Below, one piece after another: positions 24,472 to 35,653 of a stretch of DNA of 64,000 bases. The notes under the pieces were generated by a model. That model had not been told where the DNA came from. It saw only the letters and a list, made by a program, of their open reading frames with translations, and did not search any database. The number at the start of each line of letters is the position of its first letter. Position 1 is the stretch's first letter. Origin of the DNA: Rhynchosporium graminicola (taxonomy: Eukaryota > Ascomycota > Leotiomycetes > Helotiales > Ploettnerulaceae); the NCBI GenBank assembly GCA_900074885.1, contig FJUW01000050.1:186001-250000 (forward strand), read 5' to 3'. A program made the position numbers and the translations under genes.

Positions 24472-25768
24472 GATTTGTAATCGGAGCTGCTCTTGTATCT
24501 TAATCCACTTGCGGTGTTCGTAGAGAGGTGTGCCGGGGATGAGGCTTGTGGTGCAGAAGCTGCGAGGCTGAGGAGGAGCGGCTTTACGGGAATGCGAATG
24601 AGGGAGGATGGGTCGGGTCTTTAGGAAGAAGTGAATTAGTTGAGAAATTAAGAGGAGTTTGAGAACAAGGAAAGCTGTTCATTGGAATGGAGCTCAAGAG
24701 CGGGCATTGTTGCATGTGGTTGCATGTGGAAGCAAGCAAATAAAGAAGCTGGGAGCTGCTTCCTGCGGGTACTTGTACTGTAGCGGGGCTGAAACTTACA
24801 AGGCTGAATGGAAATGCAAGACATTGGTATTCGCGCTGTCGCCAGAGTCAAGATGGAGAAGAGCGAAAAGCCCAAGGCCGGAGTAAACAATCCATGGACA
24901 ATCGCGCTATCGTAGGTAGGTTGCTGTCTCAGAAATGAGGACTGGAGGGATGGTAGACGTCCAGCTTATCATTCGAAGCGATTGCCAGCCACTTAGTTGA
25001 ATGGGTACTACATGTAGGTATGAGCTAATCGAGTAATTGTTAGAGTGTCCAAGCTCGAAATATTCAGCTCAGTCCAGCTCAACCCCGCTCAACTCAAATC
25101 TTGTGAACTGCAAATTCATCACCGATTGACTATTGAATGGGAATAAAGATCCTATACACCCAATCTGACTTCGGATTCGATGAGCAAAAGCTGCATGCAT
25201 TGTACAAGCAAACAGAATCAGCAACTTTTAGAAGAACCAATGTCACAGACCAAAGTTGAGACCTGTTTTTACATAGCCATTTAATTGTCTTTGGAGATTG
25301 AGGCTTGCTTCAGCCGGTACTATAACGTACAATCCCATATTCCATGTACAGCAAACATTACCATTTCTTGGCATGTCAGAATAGCTCGCCACGCTTCTTG
25401 GGTATAAGCGCAAGCAAACTATTGTTGCAAATCGATCCTTTCCGGACACATCCCATATCTAGCAACTCCGAAAGCAAACCATGTCGTTCCAGTCCCATTT
25501 TCGTTTGCTCATTTGAGAATCGCCAGACCCCGATTCTCCAAACCCATAATGCATAAGTACTCTTACATATCGTGCCCGATGCAACCAGCTAGACCCAAAC
25601 TCCGGTATGTTACCGCAATTGATGACACTGTCCGAAGCAAATAATTCCTGAACTCCGTTGTCCTGGTTGCCGCAGCCCTTACAATCCCATTCCCGGCCGG
25701 GATGCAACACAATCCCAAAGTCGTAAGCAGAACGAAAAAACAAAAGAAAGAAAAGAGTACAAAGTCGC
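24472..25768. other. intergenic, RNase H1 promoter region
   Basis: I see no coding region. This segment lies between the RNase H1 start and the stop of the next minus-strand gene, so it should hold a promoter and a 3' UTR. Confidence 0.6.
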
Positions 25769-27951
25769 TTAGTTGGTGTGACCAATAGCCTTCTGCGGCT
25801 TGTAATTTGGGAGCTCCTCGAAGACGTACTCATTGGGGTTGTACTTGTAAGCGTGGAACTCAATGCCATACGGCTTTGGTTCGATCGCAAAGAGCATTCC
25901 AAGAGGCACATCCATATCGGCAATATCGTCCCGCGTGAGGTCCATGAAGTATGCCATCAAGACCCTGCAAACTGATCGATGGCCAATAATGAGTACATGG
26001 TCCTTGATGCGCTCAATCTCACGAACCATATCACGGAGTCTGCTGATCACCTGGAGGTAGCCCTCTCCGCCAACACCAGGGTATATGTAGCTCAGCTTAT
26101 CAGCTCTACGCTTGGCGTACTGTTCGGGAAACTTCTCCTGTATATCCTCATAAGTCATGCCCTCGAAGCTTCCAGCATCAAGCTCCTTGAGCATCTCCCA
26201 GTTCTTGACGTCGTAGTTCTCGTCATCTTGGAAGCACTCTGCAGTTTGGATACTGCGCTGAAGCATAGAAGTCCAGACACAGAAGTTCTTTTCCTCGAGT
26301 TCTCCGAGAATATCGGGATAAGGAGGGGTCTGATCACCGGCCTGCATTGGAAGAGCAGCCTCAGTAAGGGCTCTCTCCTTTTGGTCGATCTCCCATTCGG
26401 CACGCTTCTTCGAGACGAAATTGTACAGAACTGTGGCGTAGTTTCGTCCAGCATCGGTAAGCTCAGAGTCACCACCAATCTTTCCGGCGAGATTGTCCTG
26501 GGACTGGCCATGACGAGTAATCCAGATTTGTCTAGGAGAAAGGTTGAAGGTAGACAGATATGAAGCGATTCCTCCTGCGAGAAATCCTTGCAGACGAAAG
26601 TGAATGACTTTACGGCCGACATCAATCATCTTGATATACTGCATATTATTGTCCTCCTCAAATTTGCCAAGAGGAACATATGCGCTCTCATAGGCAGCAA
26701 CGCGCTTCTTGAAATCAGCGAGGGAGCTTTCGGGATCTTTGTCCTTATAATCCGGTCCCTTGAGCTTCAGATGCATGTTTGCTTCAAGTAGCTAGGTTAA
26801 AGTCAGCAAAGTAGCCACAATTAGGAAATGGATTGATGACTTACCTTCTCATCCTCACAGACACTCTCAATGAAGAGAATGCCTAACTTTGGCTCTCTCT
26901 CCTTGATAGCCTTGAAGAGAATCTGTCTGCGCTCGATTGTGCTGTTAGTAGCATCAAGAATACCAACGGAGCCACCCTCGTTGAGAAGGAAGTCAAGGAG
27001 CTCATCCAAGGTTGACAAAGCTACCTGCTCTCGGAGCTGTGAAGCCTTTGCGTTCTTGGGATCGAAGAATTGGGCAGATTGTTCCATTGTATCGGCGCTT
27101 GGTAGCTTGCTTAAGTCATTTGGGTCTTCGCCGGAATAGTGACCGTTCAAGAGGATATGAGCAGCTTGAGTGGGCGCATCAACCACCTCAGCAAGGGATC
27201 CTGTTCGGCAAATACTCGACGTCTTTTCTGGTGATTGAGGGGGCGATTGTGGGCCAGCAGCAGTTCTTCTTCTTGAGCCAACGTTGAAAATCTCGCAATC
27301 ATATTGCTGCCATGACAGATATCTGTGCAGCTTCTTTGTGATGTATGACTTTCCTCTCGCAGGCAATCCCACCATGATTACTACCAGCTTTGCGCCTACA
27401 TCCCGTTGTGCGATCTTTCCATCTGGGGAAACTCGAGATCGGGTCATACCAGGAATATTCAAGGTAGTGGCTGGTGGTCGGATTCGAGGAGTGACAGTTC
27501 CAGAGTTTTGACGAACTGGACGTCTATCAGATAGTTAGTCCAAGCAATCCAATTGCGTTCACGCTCGAAATGCTTTGTGTGATTCTTTCGAGAGTGGTTT
27601 GGGCAATAGAGGAAACCCTTGAGCTTCTAAGACATAACAATGACAGCTTTGTAACTTGTGCGGATTGTATAGAGTCATAGGAAAGAGACATCACGAATTG
27701 TCCACTTACAATCTAGGGCTTCCATTGGCCGTGGAGGGATTGCTGGCCTCAGGAGTATCAACGCCGGGCGAGGATCCATTCTGCGACGTTGGGCTGTTCA
27801 TGTCGAGACTCTGTAAAGCGCGACCTAGGGAACAAATTGTAGGAGGTGCGAGAAGGCTTGGGGAATTGTAAGAGGGATGCGGAAGAGTGATGCTTGTTGT
27901 TATGTTTTCGAGAGGTGAGTTCGCCGCCATGTTTGCAACGCTGTTACTCAT
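25769..27951 (-). CDS. 6-phosphofructo-2-kinase/fructose-2,6-bisphosphatase
   Basis: This bifunctional enzyme makes and breaks fructose-2,6-bisphosphate, the allosteric switch between glycolysis and gluconeogenesis in the cytosol. Exons are 27951-27710, 27523-26845 and 26791-25769 (introns 186 and 53 nt), giving 647 residues. A disordered Ser/Pro-rich leader of about 120 residues is followed by the kinase domain with Walker A motif VGLPARGKSYITKKL near residues 132-146. The phosphatase domain begins at ITRHGQSQDNLAGKIGGDSE, with the phospho-acceptor His near residue 401. The second His is in LIIGHRSVCRVLMAYF, and the acid residue is likely in LDAGSFEGMTYEDI. The acceptor His is present, unlike yeast Pfk26, so phosphatase activity is plausible; the usual RHGE is RHGQ here, which may affect rate. 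The start ATG 27951 is the first in the frame; a further 5' exon cannot be excluded. Confidence 0.93.
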
Positions 27952-30920
27952 GGCAAGCCTTGCGACTTCAGAGTGCTGGGCAGTCTTGGCTGTGCGCGAG
28001 TAAGTTAGTAGTGGGTTCTTGGAATTCGTTTTGTCTCCAAAAGGCAAAATTATTCTGTGCTTTTGTGGGCAACAGTGGGTAACTTGCTTCGTGAAAGGTG
28101 GGAAACCCCAGCTTGATGCTCGTCACAGTTCTGGCACACGGCTGAAGGCATACCTCCAGCGGTCGACAGGGTTTCTGGCTGATTGGTTGTCAGCAACTTT
28201 TCCTTGGAGATCGGCCTCTGACGTGAGTCGGTGACCGAGAGCCCAAGGCTGGTAGCGCGCGAACGGCGGCGGACTTACTGGATTACTCCCCGAGAGGGAA
28301 CACAAAGAGGATTGTGATTGAGGATGTTCAGTGCCGAACAAAAGAATACAGAATGTAGAGTTGGCTAGAGTAGAGTTGGGTTGGGGTTGTGATGAGGTTG
28401 TACAGAAAGGCAGGTTTGTCTTCGAGAAGAAAAGAATTGATTGAAATAGACCGAGCCAGTCCAAATTCCAAGAGTGAATTCGAATAATTCGGTCGCTAGT
28501 CCCTGACTAAAGATGGCAGTATTCTGGAAGCGAGAACTGTAGAATAGCGTAAACTTAAGATAGCACGAGGCTAGCAAGGCCAAGAGTCCAGAAACCGATT
28601 CTGGAGAAGCCCGCCAGCTGTAACGAGATCGGGGTCAGAGACTGTGTTCCATCTTGGTCGATACTGGTACTCAATTGTCAGTTGCAACAGATCTTCTCCG
28701 AATCGTATGTATACTTGGGACGATCTCTGGTGAACGTTGAGGAGGGCAAGGGCTGCAGGAACAGCTAGGAGAAAAGCAATTAGACAGGATGAAAGAAGGC
28801 TTCGGAGAAAGCACGCTGATACGTCTTGCTCTACTCCGCACATTTCCTCCTATCTGACGCCAGTCATTCAGGCACTGTCTACGATACGTACTCCTGAATC
28901 CAGGACGCCGTGGTGTTGAGTGTAGCCGGATGTTTGACAATTGACTACTATTGGACAGTTACACAAAGCGTGGGCAAATAGCCTTCGCTCACAGGCTGAC
29001 AATGAACGCTGGCAAAGCATCATATTATCAAGCAGGAGATCACCACCGGGAAAATGCCTTGTTTTCTACAGATAAGCATTCCTCACTCATGCTCGTCCTG
29101 TGGCATCGCCGCCTGGTCTTACCTAGCCACTGACTAAACGTTTAAAGAGGCAAATCGTTGAGAGATAAGAGAGTCTCAAACTTGAGCAAGCATGTCTCTC
29201 CTTTGACAGGGGCCCAATTGGTCAAATGCGAGCAGCCTTGCATGAGATCTATGGACCCTGAACCTGAGCAAATGGCAAGGCTGTTGCTCGGAGAGTTGAG
29301 CAATCACTCGACTTTACTAAATGGCATGACTGTTTTCTGTGGGTTCATGCTATAATATACTATACTACACTATACTATACTAAGATGCGGGCGTAATTTT
29401 TCTGGCACTACCGAAATCATGCCCCCAACCTTTGAATCAAGAAGATTTTGAATTTCCACATTTGTTTTTAAGGCATTCTTGCACGCTGATACCAAGAGTT
29501 CCTTCCCCCACTAGGGGTCTGGCTGCTCCAGGCATTGAAACGAACTACGTTTTGTTTGTTGCAAGTATGGAAAGATCATTCCTTCTAATGATCAGACGAA
29601 TTTAAAATAGAAAAGACACTTCTTGGCAAGCATCCCAGCAGAAGTCTGTTGCGAAGCCTGCTTGGAGAAGGACGTGCGAGCAAGCGAAGATATCTGAATG
29701 TGCAGAAATGTTTTGTGGCATATCTGGCGTCGCAGCTACCGTTGGGTTTCCGAAAATGTCTTGTCAACTGGGGATTGACGTGGCGTTTGACTTGGTTTTT
29801 CCGGTATTCAATGCAGCCAAGACGTAGAATTCTTCGATATTGAAACCGCTTCGCAGGACGTTGTGTTGCACATTGCGGACGGATATGTGCGATGTTAAGA
29901 GCTAGTGGCAGGTTATCATAGCTCTTATGTTGATTGAATGTTATGCATCGAAGGATTTCCATGGAAGAGCTTCGCTGCATCAAGCGTTGGTCAGTGTTAT
30001 GTTAGATGCCGTCCACAAAGACGCCAATGGAATAGTGTATCTATTGTATGTCCGTATGTCCGTATGTCCTTGGTATCATCAGCAGCTCCGGTGCTTGTGG
30101 TGTCGGTCTGTCAACCTTTGCAGTGCGAAGATATCAACAGCGGTGGCCGTGGTGAGGCGGAAATCTACTGAGCTATTAGTACCGAATTCTTGGTGCGGAA
30201 GGGACAGAGTAGGTGACCCTGCCTACCTGCTGCCAGTAAGAATGTCCTGGGAATGCTCAGAAAGAGTCGCGCGGCTGCTGGTGGCGCTGATGGATAGACT
30301 CCAGTACTCAGATGGGTACCCGTCAGGAACACTTTCGAAGGTTTTTCGTCCGAAGATTTACAGAAGCTTCATACCACCTATCAGTTCTTTCAAGGCTAAT
30401 GGTCGTGTTCCACAGTGAGTTGTGCCAGAACGCCGGGGCGAGTTTACCTCAATCGAGTAAGCTATGCGTGCGGTACTACTTCCCTTTTGTGTCGCATGAT
30501 GCATAGGGATAGGAGCAAGAGACTGTCGGGCAGTAGGCTATGCAGTGTTGTGGCCGTTATGAGATGGTTATGGGTTGTTGTTAAGCAAGCATGCAATGGA
30601 CTTCCTCTCCGTCAAGCGATAAAGTCCTCTTGTTGTAAAGACACATGGCACCACTCCAATTGGGCAACGCTTACCTATGGTGTATTCCAGGCTAAGGAAG
30701 AACCAATGATATGTGTTTCGAATATTGTCCTTTCAGTTTATGGCAGCAAGCTGTGAAGTGATAAATGAAGACAGAGAAAGAAAGAGAGAAAGGGAGAAAA
30801 AGAATACCAGGTAGTGGATAATATGTCTGTCTTTGTGCACATTTAGTAGAAGGATAGGTAGGCTACAATTCGAAAGCCCTTCTCTGTCCGGCGAGAAAGG
30901 AATCAAGCGAAGGATTGGGA

Positions 30921-31122
30921 AGAGAAGAATTAGGAAGAGAAGGCGCTTAGGCAGTGATAGCCACCTTATTTCCGTCTTCGAATAAACGAAGGGAGTCTAT
31001 ATTAGGTACATTTCGAAAGTCAGTCCTGAATCAAGTGATACAGGATAAACAAAGGAGAAGGAAGAAATCAGAAATAGGAAGAAAAGACGCCTAAGTAGTT
31101 ATATTAGTCTTCGTATTTCGAA
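30921..31122. repeat. degenerate direct repeat pair
   Basis: Two related segments of about 60 bases (near 30921-30985 and 31060-31122) share AGGAAGAGAAGGCGCTTAGG versus AGGAAGAAAAGACGCCTAAG, followed by GTCTTCG and TTCGAA words. Many of the differences are transitions. They could be remnants of a decayed repeat. Confidence 0.5.
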
Positions 31123-31455
31123 TGATTCCTCGCAGAGGCAAGGCAGGTAGGCTGCATTTTTTAAAAAGCAATCGCACTTGAGCGATATAAATAAGCAGTA
31201 TAGAGAAGGACGAAAATGTCCTAAAATATCACCTGGCAGAGGTATCTCCACCTGGATTCAGTAAGGAGCTAGGTCGCTATTTTTTGAAGTTACAACACCT
31301 ATCAAGCCAACTGAGGAAAGATAGCTCAAGAAAGCAAAGAAGCTACATACCTCCAGACAGAGCGAAAATTCGTCAGCACCAGGAATTCAAGCATACGGCG
31401 GACAATAAATACAATTCCAACTTTTCTCTTCTATGCAGTCTCTTATAGTATACTT

Positions 31456-31690
31456 AGTATCAGCTCTACACCTCCAAATCCAAGACCTCCATACACCGGC
31501 GCATGAAAATTCCTTCCTGACAAGAGGTTACGCAGGTCTTGACCCGTCTTTATTTCCAGAGGGGAACATGTTTCCCTCTTTGATACAATCTCCAAGAGTC
31601 AACTCAGTATCAGCTCCACACCTCCACATCCAAGACCTTCATACATATACACCTGCGCATCAAAAGATTCTTTCCTGACAAGAGTTTACC
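31456..31690. repeat. imperfect direct repeat, two copies
   Basis: Copy one covers about 31456-31531 and copy two about 31606-31690, 150 bases apart. Shared blocks include AGTATCAGCTC, ACACCTCCA, ATCCAAGACCT, CATACA, GCGCAT and CCTGACAAGAG. The second copy carries a small insertion. There is no flanking transposase. Confidence 0.85.
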
Positions 31691-32305
31691 CAGCTTACCT
31701 ACCCAGCATTCATTCCACATCGGATAGAACGTGTTTAAGTAGGTCGTACGTACCCAGTATAAGTACCTGTAAGCAATCCTCCATCCACACAAACACACAC
31801 ATAAACCATAAAAAGCTCACTTGACGAGCGGCAAATGCACAAGATCTCCATCCCTACCTACTTGATCAAGCAACTCAAGACTACCTAGGTCTCCTGCCTA
31901 CCTACCCATCTACAACCCAGCATATTCCTCTCCATCTTAGAAAATCCCCACCCAACCAGTTAGTTCGATCTCGACAAGCTCGAATACCATCCCTTCTGTA
32001 TCACAACGCAATTTAACTCCAAATCAAGTCCAAGGCAAATGATACCGATAACCTCATCAACTCAACACAACACAACCAAAAATCAAAATCAAAAGCCACC
32101 AGGAAAAAAAAGACAGACGCAGAACGCAGAGAACGCAGAGATCGCCACCCAAAATAAAAATCCTCTCCTGGCAGCATTCCGCGGAGAGTAATTCCGGGAT
32201 GATTCAAGGCAATGATATATATTCAAACGGAACACTTTACGTTTCTACAGTAGTTTTGAACCAACCAGACTTGATCAATAATCGCCCCCGCCCGCACCCC
32301 CCCCC

Positions 32306-32357
32306 NNNNNNNNNNNNNNNNNNNNNNNNNNNNNNNNNNNNNNNNNNNNNNNNNNNN
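32306..32357. other. assembly gap (52 N)
   Basis: A run of N lies between C-runs on both sides. The true length is unknown. Confidence 1.
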
Positions 32358-32894
32358 CCCCCTTTTCTTTTTCCCCCTCTCTGAATACCAGGGTTCGAGA
32401 TCGCGATGGTAGCTACAGTGGCCAAGCCCGCAGCAAAGGAGTCGTCAATCAAAACTCATCACAATCCCCAGTGACCAGACGAAGGACCAACGAACTTGGA
32501 CTACCTAGGTATACGGACCAACCCAGCGCGACCTTTCTGAATCTTGGGAATTCAATAAGAGGGAGGAGCTATGAGTAGTTCGGGAATATATGAGGGCTTT
32601 GATAACTTGAAGTAAGACTGATGTTTGAGATTACTAAAGATAGTGTGGTGGTTAGTATAGATGGCCATGGTTTTGAGCGTTTGTCAATAAAACAGATAGG
32701 TAGCGATTTAAGCGTCGAGTAATACTCCACTACGCGCGATTCACCTTCAGGTTATTGTCAAATGCTATACATGTATTTACATTCCCACCTAATCACCCAA
32801 ACAAGTACAGTTACCTCATCTATACATATCTGCAACTAGAAAGGTAGCTAGCCTCCATCCTTCTGCCATTGCATTCTCTATTACTACGTGAGAA

Positions 32895-34870
32895 TCAAGT
32901 CCGCCCCCTCCTCGGATCAAGCGCATCACCCTTCCTGAAATCCCTAACCTCTTTGGTCCCCATACTCCCCAGACCCCCCTCGATCCTCCTCTCCCAACCC
33001 CCCAATCTAACCACAAGACACGTGGCATTATCCCCCTCCCTACTGACCTCCGTCGCAAAGCCCACCACATCTCTCGCCCCCTGCTCCGGTGTCTTCGCCT
33101 CCTTAACTACGTCCACGATCTCCTGATCAGTTAACGTCCCACTAACCCCATCACTGACCAGAACCAGAAAACTGTATTCCGCCGGTGCGAGTTCCACGCG
33201 GCGGATTTCGGGCTCGGCAGAGACGCCGATGCGTTTTGAGCGCATGTCGCCGAATGCTCGTGTGTTAGCAAGGCCGGACATTCGCTCCTCGCCAAAGGAA
33301 TCGGTGACGAATGTCGCGGCGTAGCGACGGAGTCGCGCGCCTTCGACAGGAGAGCTAGGATGGTGATTTGTGGTTACTGGGATGGCGAGACCGGTAGCGG
33401 TGTTGCAGAGGAGGATGCGTGTATCGCCTACGTGGGCGACGACAATAGTTGAGGGTGAGGCTGGATGCCAGAATGGTGTGGGAGTCGGTGTGGAAATCAG
33501 GACTATGGATGCTGTTGAGCCGCCGACAAAACGGATTGGTCCGCCGATTTGGTGCGGGGATTGGGATGCTAGCTGGGATGGACGATCGAGTATGTCGTCG
33601 GCGTTTAGGGGCTTATCGCTGTGATTGTTGTCTGGGTCTGGCTTCGAAGCTTGTGCTGTGATGAAGTCCAGGTCCGCTTTGAGGAAGGCATACATCAATG
33701 CTGTCTCGATTGACACAGGCTTTTCAGCTGCTGGGTCTTCTCCAGATGAAGACATCAGTGATAAATGTTCAGGTCTGAAGCGCCTGAAATAACCACCGAC
33801 GGTGTCTCTCCACTGTGTGACCAACGATTTTTGCAACTCATTCGCTTTAGGCCTATTCGACTCGACTGAGACCGGTTTCTCGCTCTCAATAGCCGGGCTA
33901 GCTTCTGGTTGTTCGATTCTCCCATTTTCGTCTTTACACGGTATGTTCGAGTCCCTCTCGACACCCTGCTTGCTCCTCATCTCAATTCTCTGCAAGCTCT
34001 CCTTGCCCCGGGAAGCCAGTTCACTATCCCCATCGCTTCTTGCACTCGGACCTCCAACATTTCTCTCCTTCTTCTTCCCAGTCTTCAGACTAGAAGCCAA
34101 CTCAAAAATCTTCGCAGTCTCCTCCAAATACCTATGCAACTCCTCTCTCAAGAAATCACTACACTCATTCCCACCATGTCCATCAAAAACGCCAAAGTAA
34201 AAGACTTGCGGATCCCCGCTAGCACTATCCGCCGAAGTAGCACTTGCTGTCTTTCCCGCTCGGCTTAGACTAATAGGTGCACGTTTTGCAAAAGCTGGTA
34301 TTTCCAAAGTGCCAGCTTGGTATGTGTCCTCGTTGTAGGGTCGAGTTCCGCGTGAGACTGAGACACCGAAATGATGTTTCGCGCTGCGCAAGGGAATTCG
34401 TACAACTGTCAATTCTCGGGACAAGCCGACCGTGGGAGGTGCGGCAGCAGGAGAACGCCCTTGGCCTGGTGTATGGGGTGTTGAGTCCGCTCGAGGTAGT
34501 TTGTGATGAGGGGCAGATCTCGAGTCTGGATGAAGAGAAGAGGATGGTAGGTTTGTGACGAAGTAGTCATGGAATTGGCGTCTTCCGACCTTGTTCCGCG
34601 AAGAAGTGTGTACGTGGCTCGGTGTAGATACTAGTAGATGAGGTCGAAAGCGATTCAGCTGTGCGTTATGGGCTCGTGAGGTCCCACGATGGCGTCTAGA
34701 ACCAGACGAGATTGATGTGTAGACGGGTCGGACCTCAGAAGTATGGAGGAAAGTAGAAATAAAATCTATAAATCATGTTAGTAAGAGATATCATCGTGAA
34801 GAAGAGCGAATGTACCATATGTGTCGCCCAAGCACCAAGGTCGCTGCCGTCCAACTTTCATTCCCGACAT
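32895..34870 (-). CDS. PTC6: PP2C-type protein phosphatase, Ptc6-like
   Basis: This is a metal-dependent Ser/Thr phosphatase of the PP2C family, most like the mitochondrial Ptc6/Aup1 group linked to mitophagy and pyruvate dehydrogenase control. Two exons, 34870-34816 and 34765-32895, are joined over a 50-nt intron with a CTAAC branch site, giving 641 residues. The large open frame begins only with TTG, so an upstream exon is needed; ATG 34870 supplies it in phase. The first 100 residues are rich in Arg, Ser and His and poor in acids, as expected of a mitochondrial presequence. PP2C motifs are SRGTRPYNEDTYQAG (near 151), GVFDGHGGNECSDFL (near 213), VAHVGDTRILLCN, ANTRAFGDMRSK and FLVLVSDGVSG. 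Two long hydrophilic insertions lie in the middle of the catalytic domain. The Ptc6 assignment rests on overall pattern and is less certain than the PP2C call. Confidence 0.85.
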
Positions 34871-35653
34871 CTTAAAGGCACGGAGCTTGAGCTCACACGG
34901 TCTGCTTCATCGACTTCAATGGCAGGCCGCCAGTGAGAAATCCGTGGTAAGAAGGTGCTCGTGCCATCTGATGTGACACGTTCGTGATGGTGTATCGCAG
35001 ACCGCGCTGTAGAGATGGGTATACCTTCGCCGTGTATGAGGATATGTTGCAATCGGATATGTCCATTCGTGATGAACTGTACCTCGAGGCTAACTGTTGG
35101 TCTAATTGACGGTAATTGCCAGGTTTCGGTTTCGTCAAGCACTTCAACGCAATTGAGTTATGATGTAGCTATCGCGAGTTGCTGTACACAAGGAGGAACC
35201 CCTCATGAGGGTGCTGAGGATGCTTTCTCCACTTCGGCTAGACAGGGCCGAGCCTCTGTCAGGGGTCATCCAGACCTTCGAAATTTCACTTGCGCGTCCC
35301 ACCCAATTCAGGTAAAATACTGCATACTATCTGGTTATTTATTCCTCTGCCTCAGGAAACGATTTATTCAATGTACGCCTTTACCTCATGGCGAAACCAT
35401 CTGAATGCTGAGAGTGATGACAATGTTAATCACATTACTGTTCCGAAATCCCCTGTGGAATAATCTCAGATCATGGCTAGGAAATGTCAAGTAGAAAAGT
35501 CATCATTATTTGCAAACTCTACAATTATACATGCGAGCTGTCGTAGCTTCATTCATAGAGCAGCAGATCAAAGATCCTGGTATCCTCCCTAAAGTCGCAC
35601 TAGATAACGCCAGGAACCTCGCTTTCAAGTCACAGATGTACCGAGTCGACTTC
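34871..35653. other. intergenic, Ptc6-like promoter
   Basis: This lies between the Ptc6-like start and the fet3 stop, both on the minus strand. I see no coding region. Confidence 0.6.

Larger units (their letters stand above)
27952..32894. other. 4.9-kb gene-poor region
   Basis: This is the largest stretch without a gene I can support. It contains the promoter and leader of the bifunctional phosphofructokinase gene, an AT-rich TATAC run near 29351-29391, two sets of degenerate direct repeats (30921-31122 and 31456-31690), many CCTACCTA words, and an assembly gap at 32306-32357. Open frames here are short. One 90-codon minus-strand frame (28571-28843) has a hydrophobic segment but no other support. 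Confidence 0.6.

Noticed and set aside
28571..28843. 90-codon minus-strand frame with ATG and a hydrophobic segment (LLSSCLIAFLLAVPAALALL)
   Set aside because: It could be a small secreted or membrane protein, but there is no family match, no TATA or leader signal and it lies in the gene-poor region; support is too weak.
32381..32415. GGTTCGAGA word resembling a tRNA T-loop
   Set aside because: No cloverleaf can be drawn around it, and the upstream side is an assembly gap.
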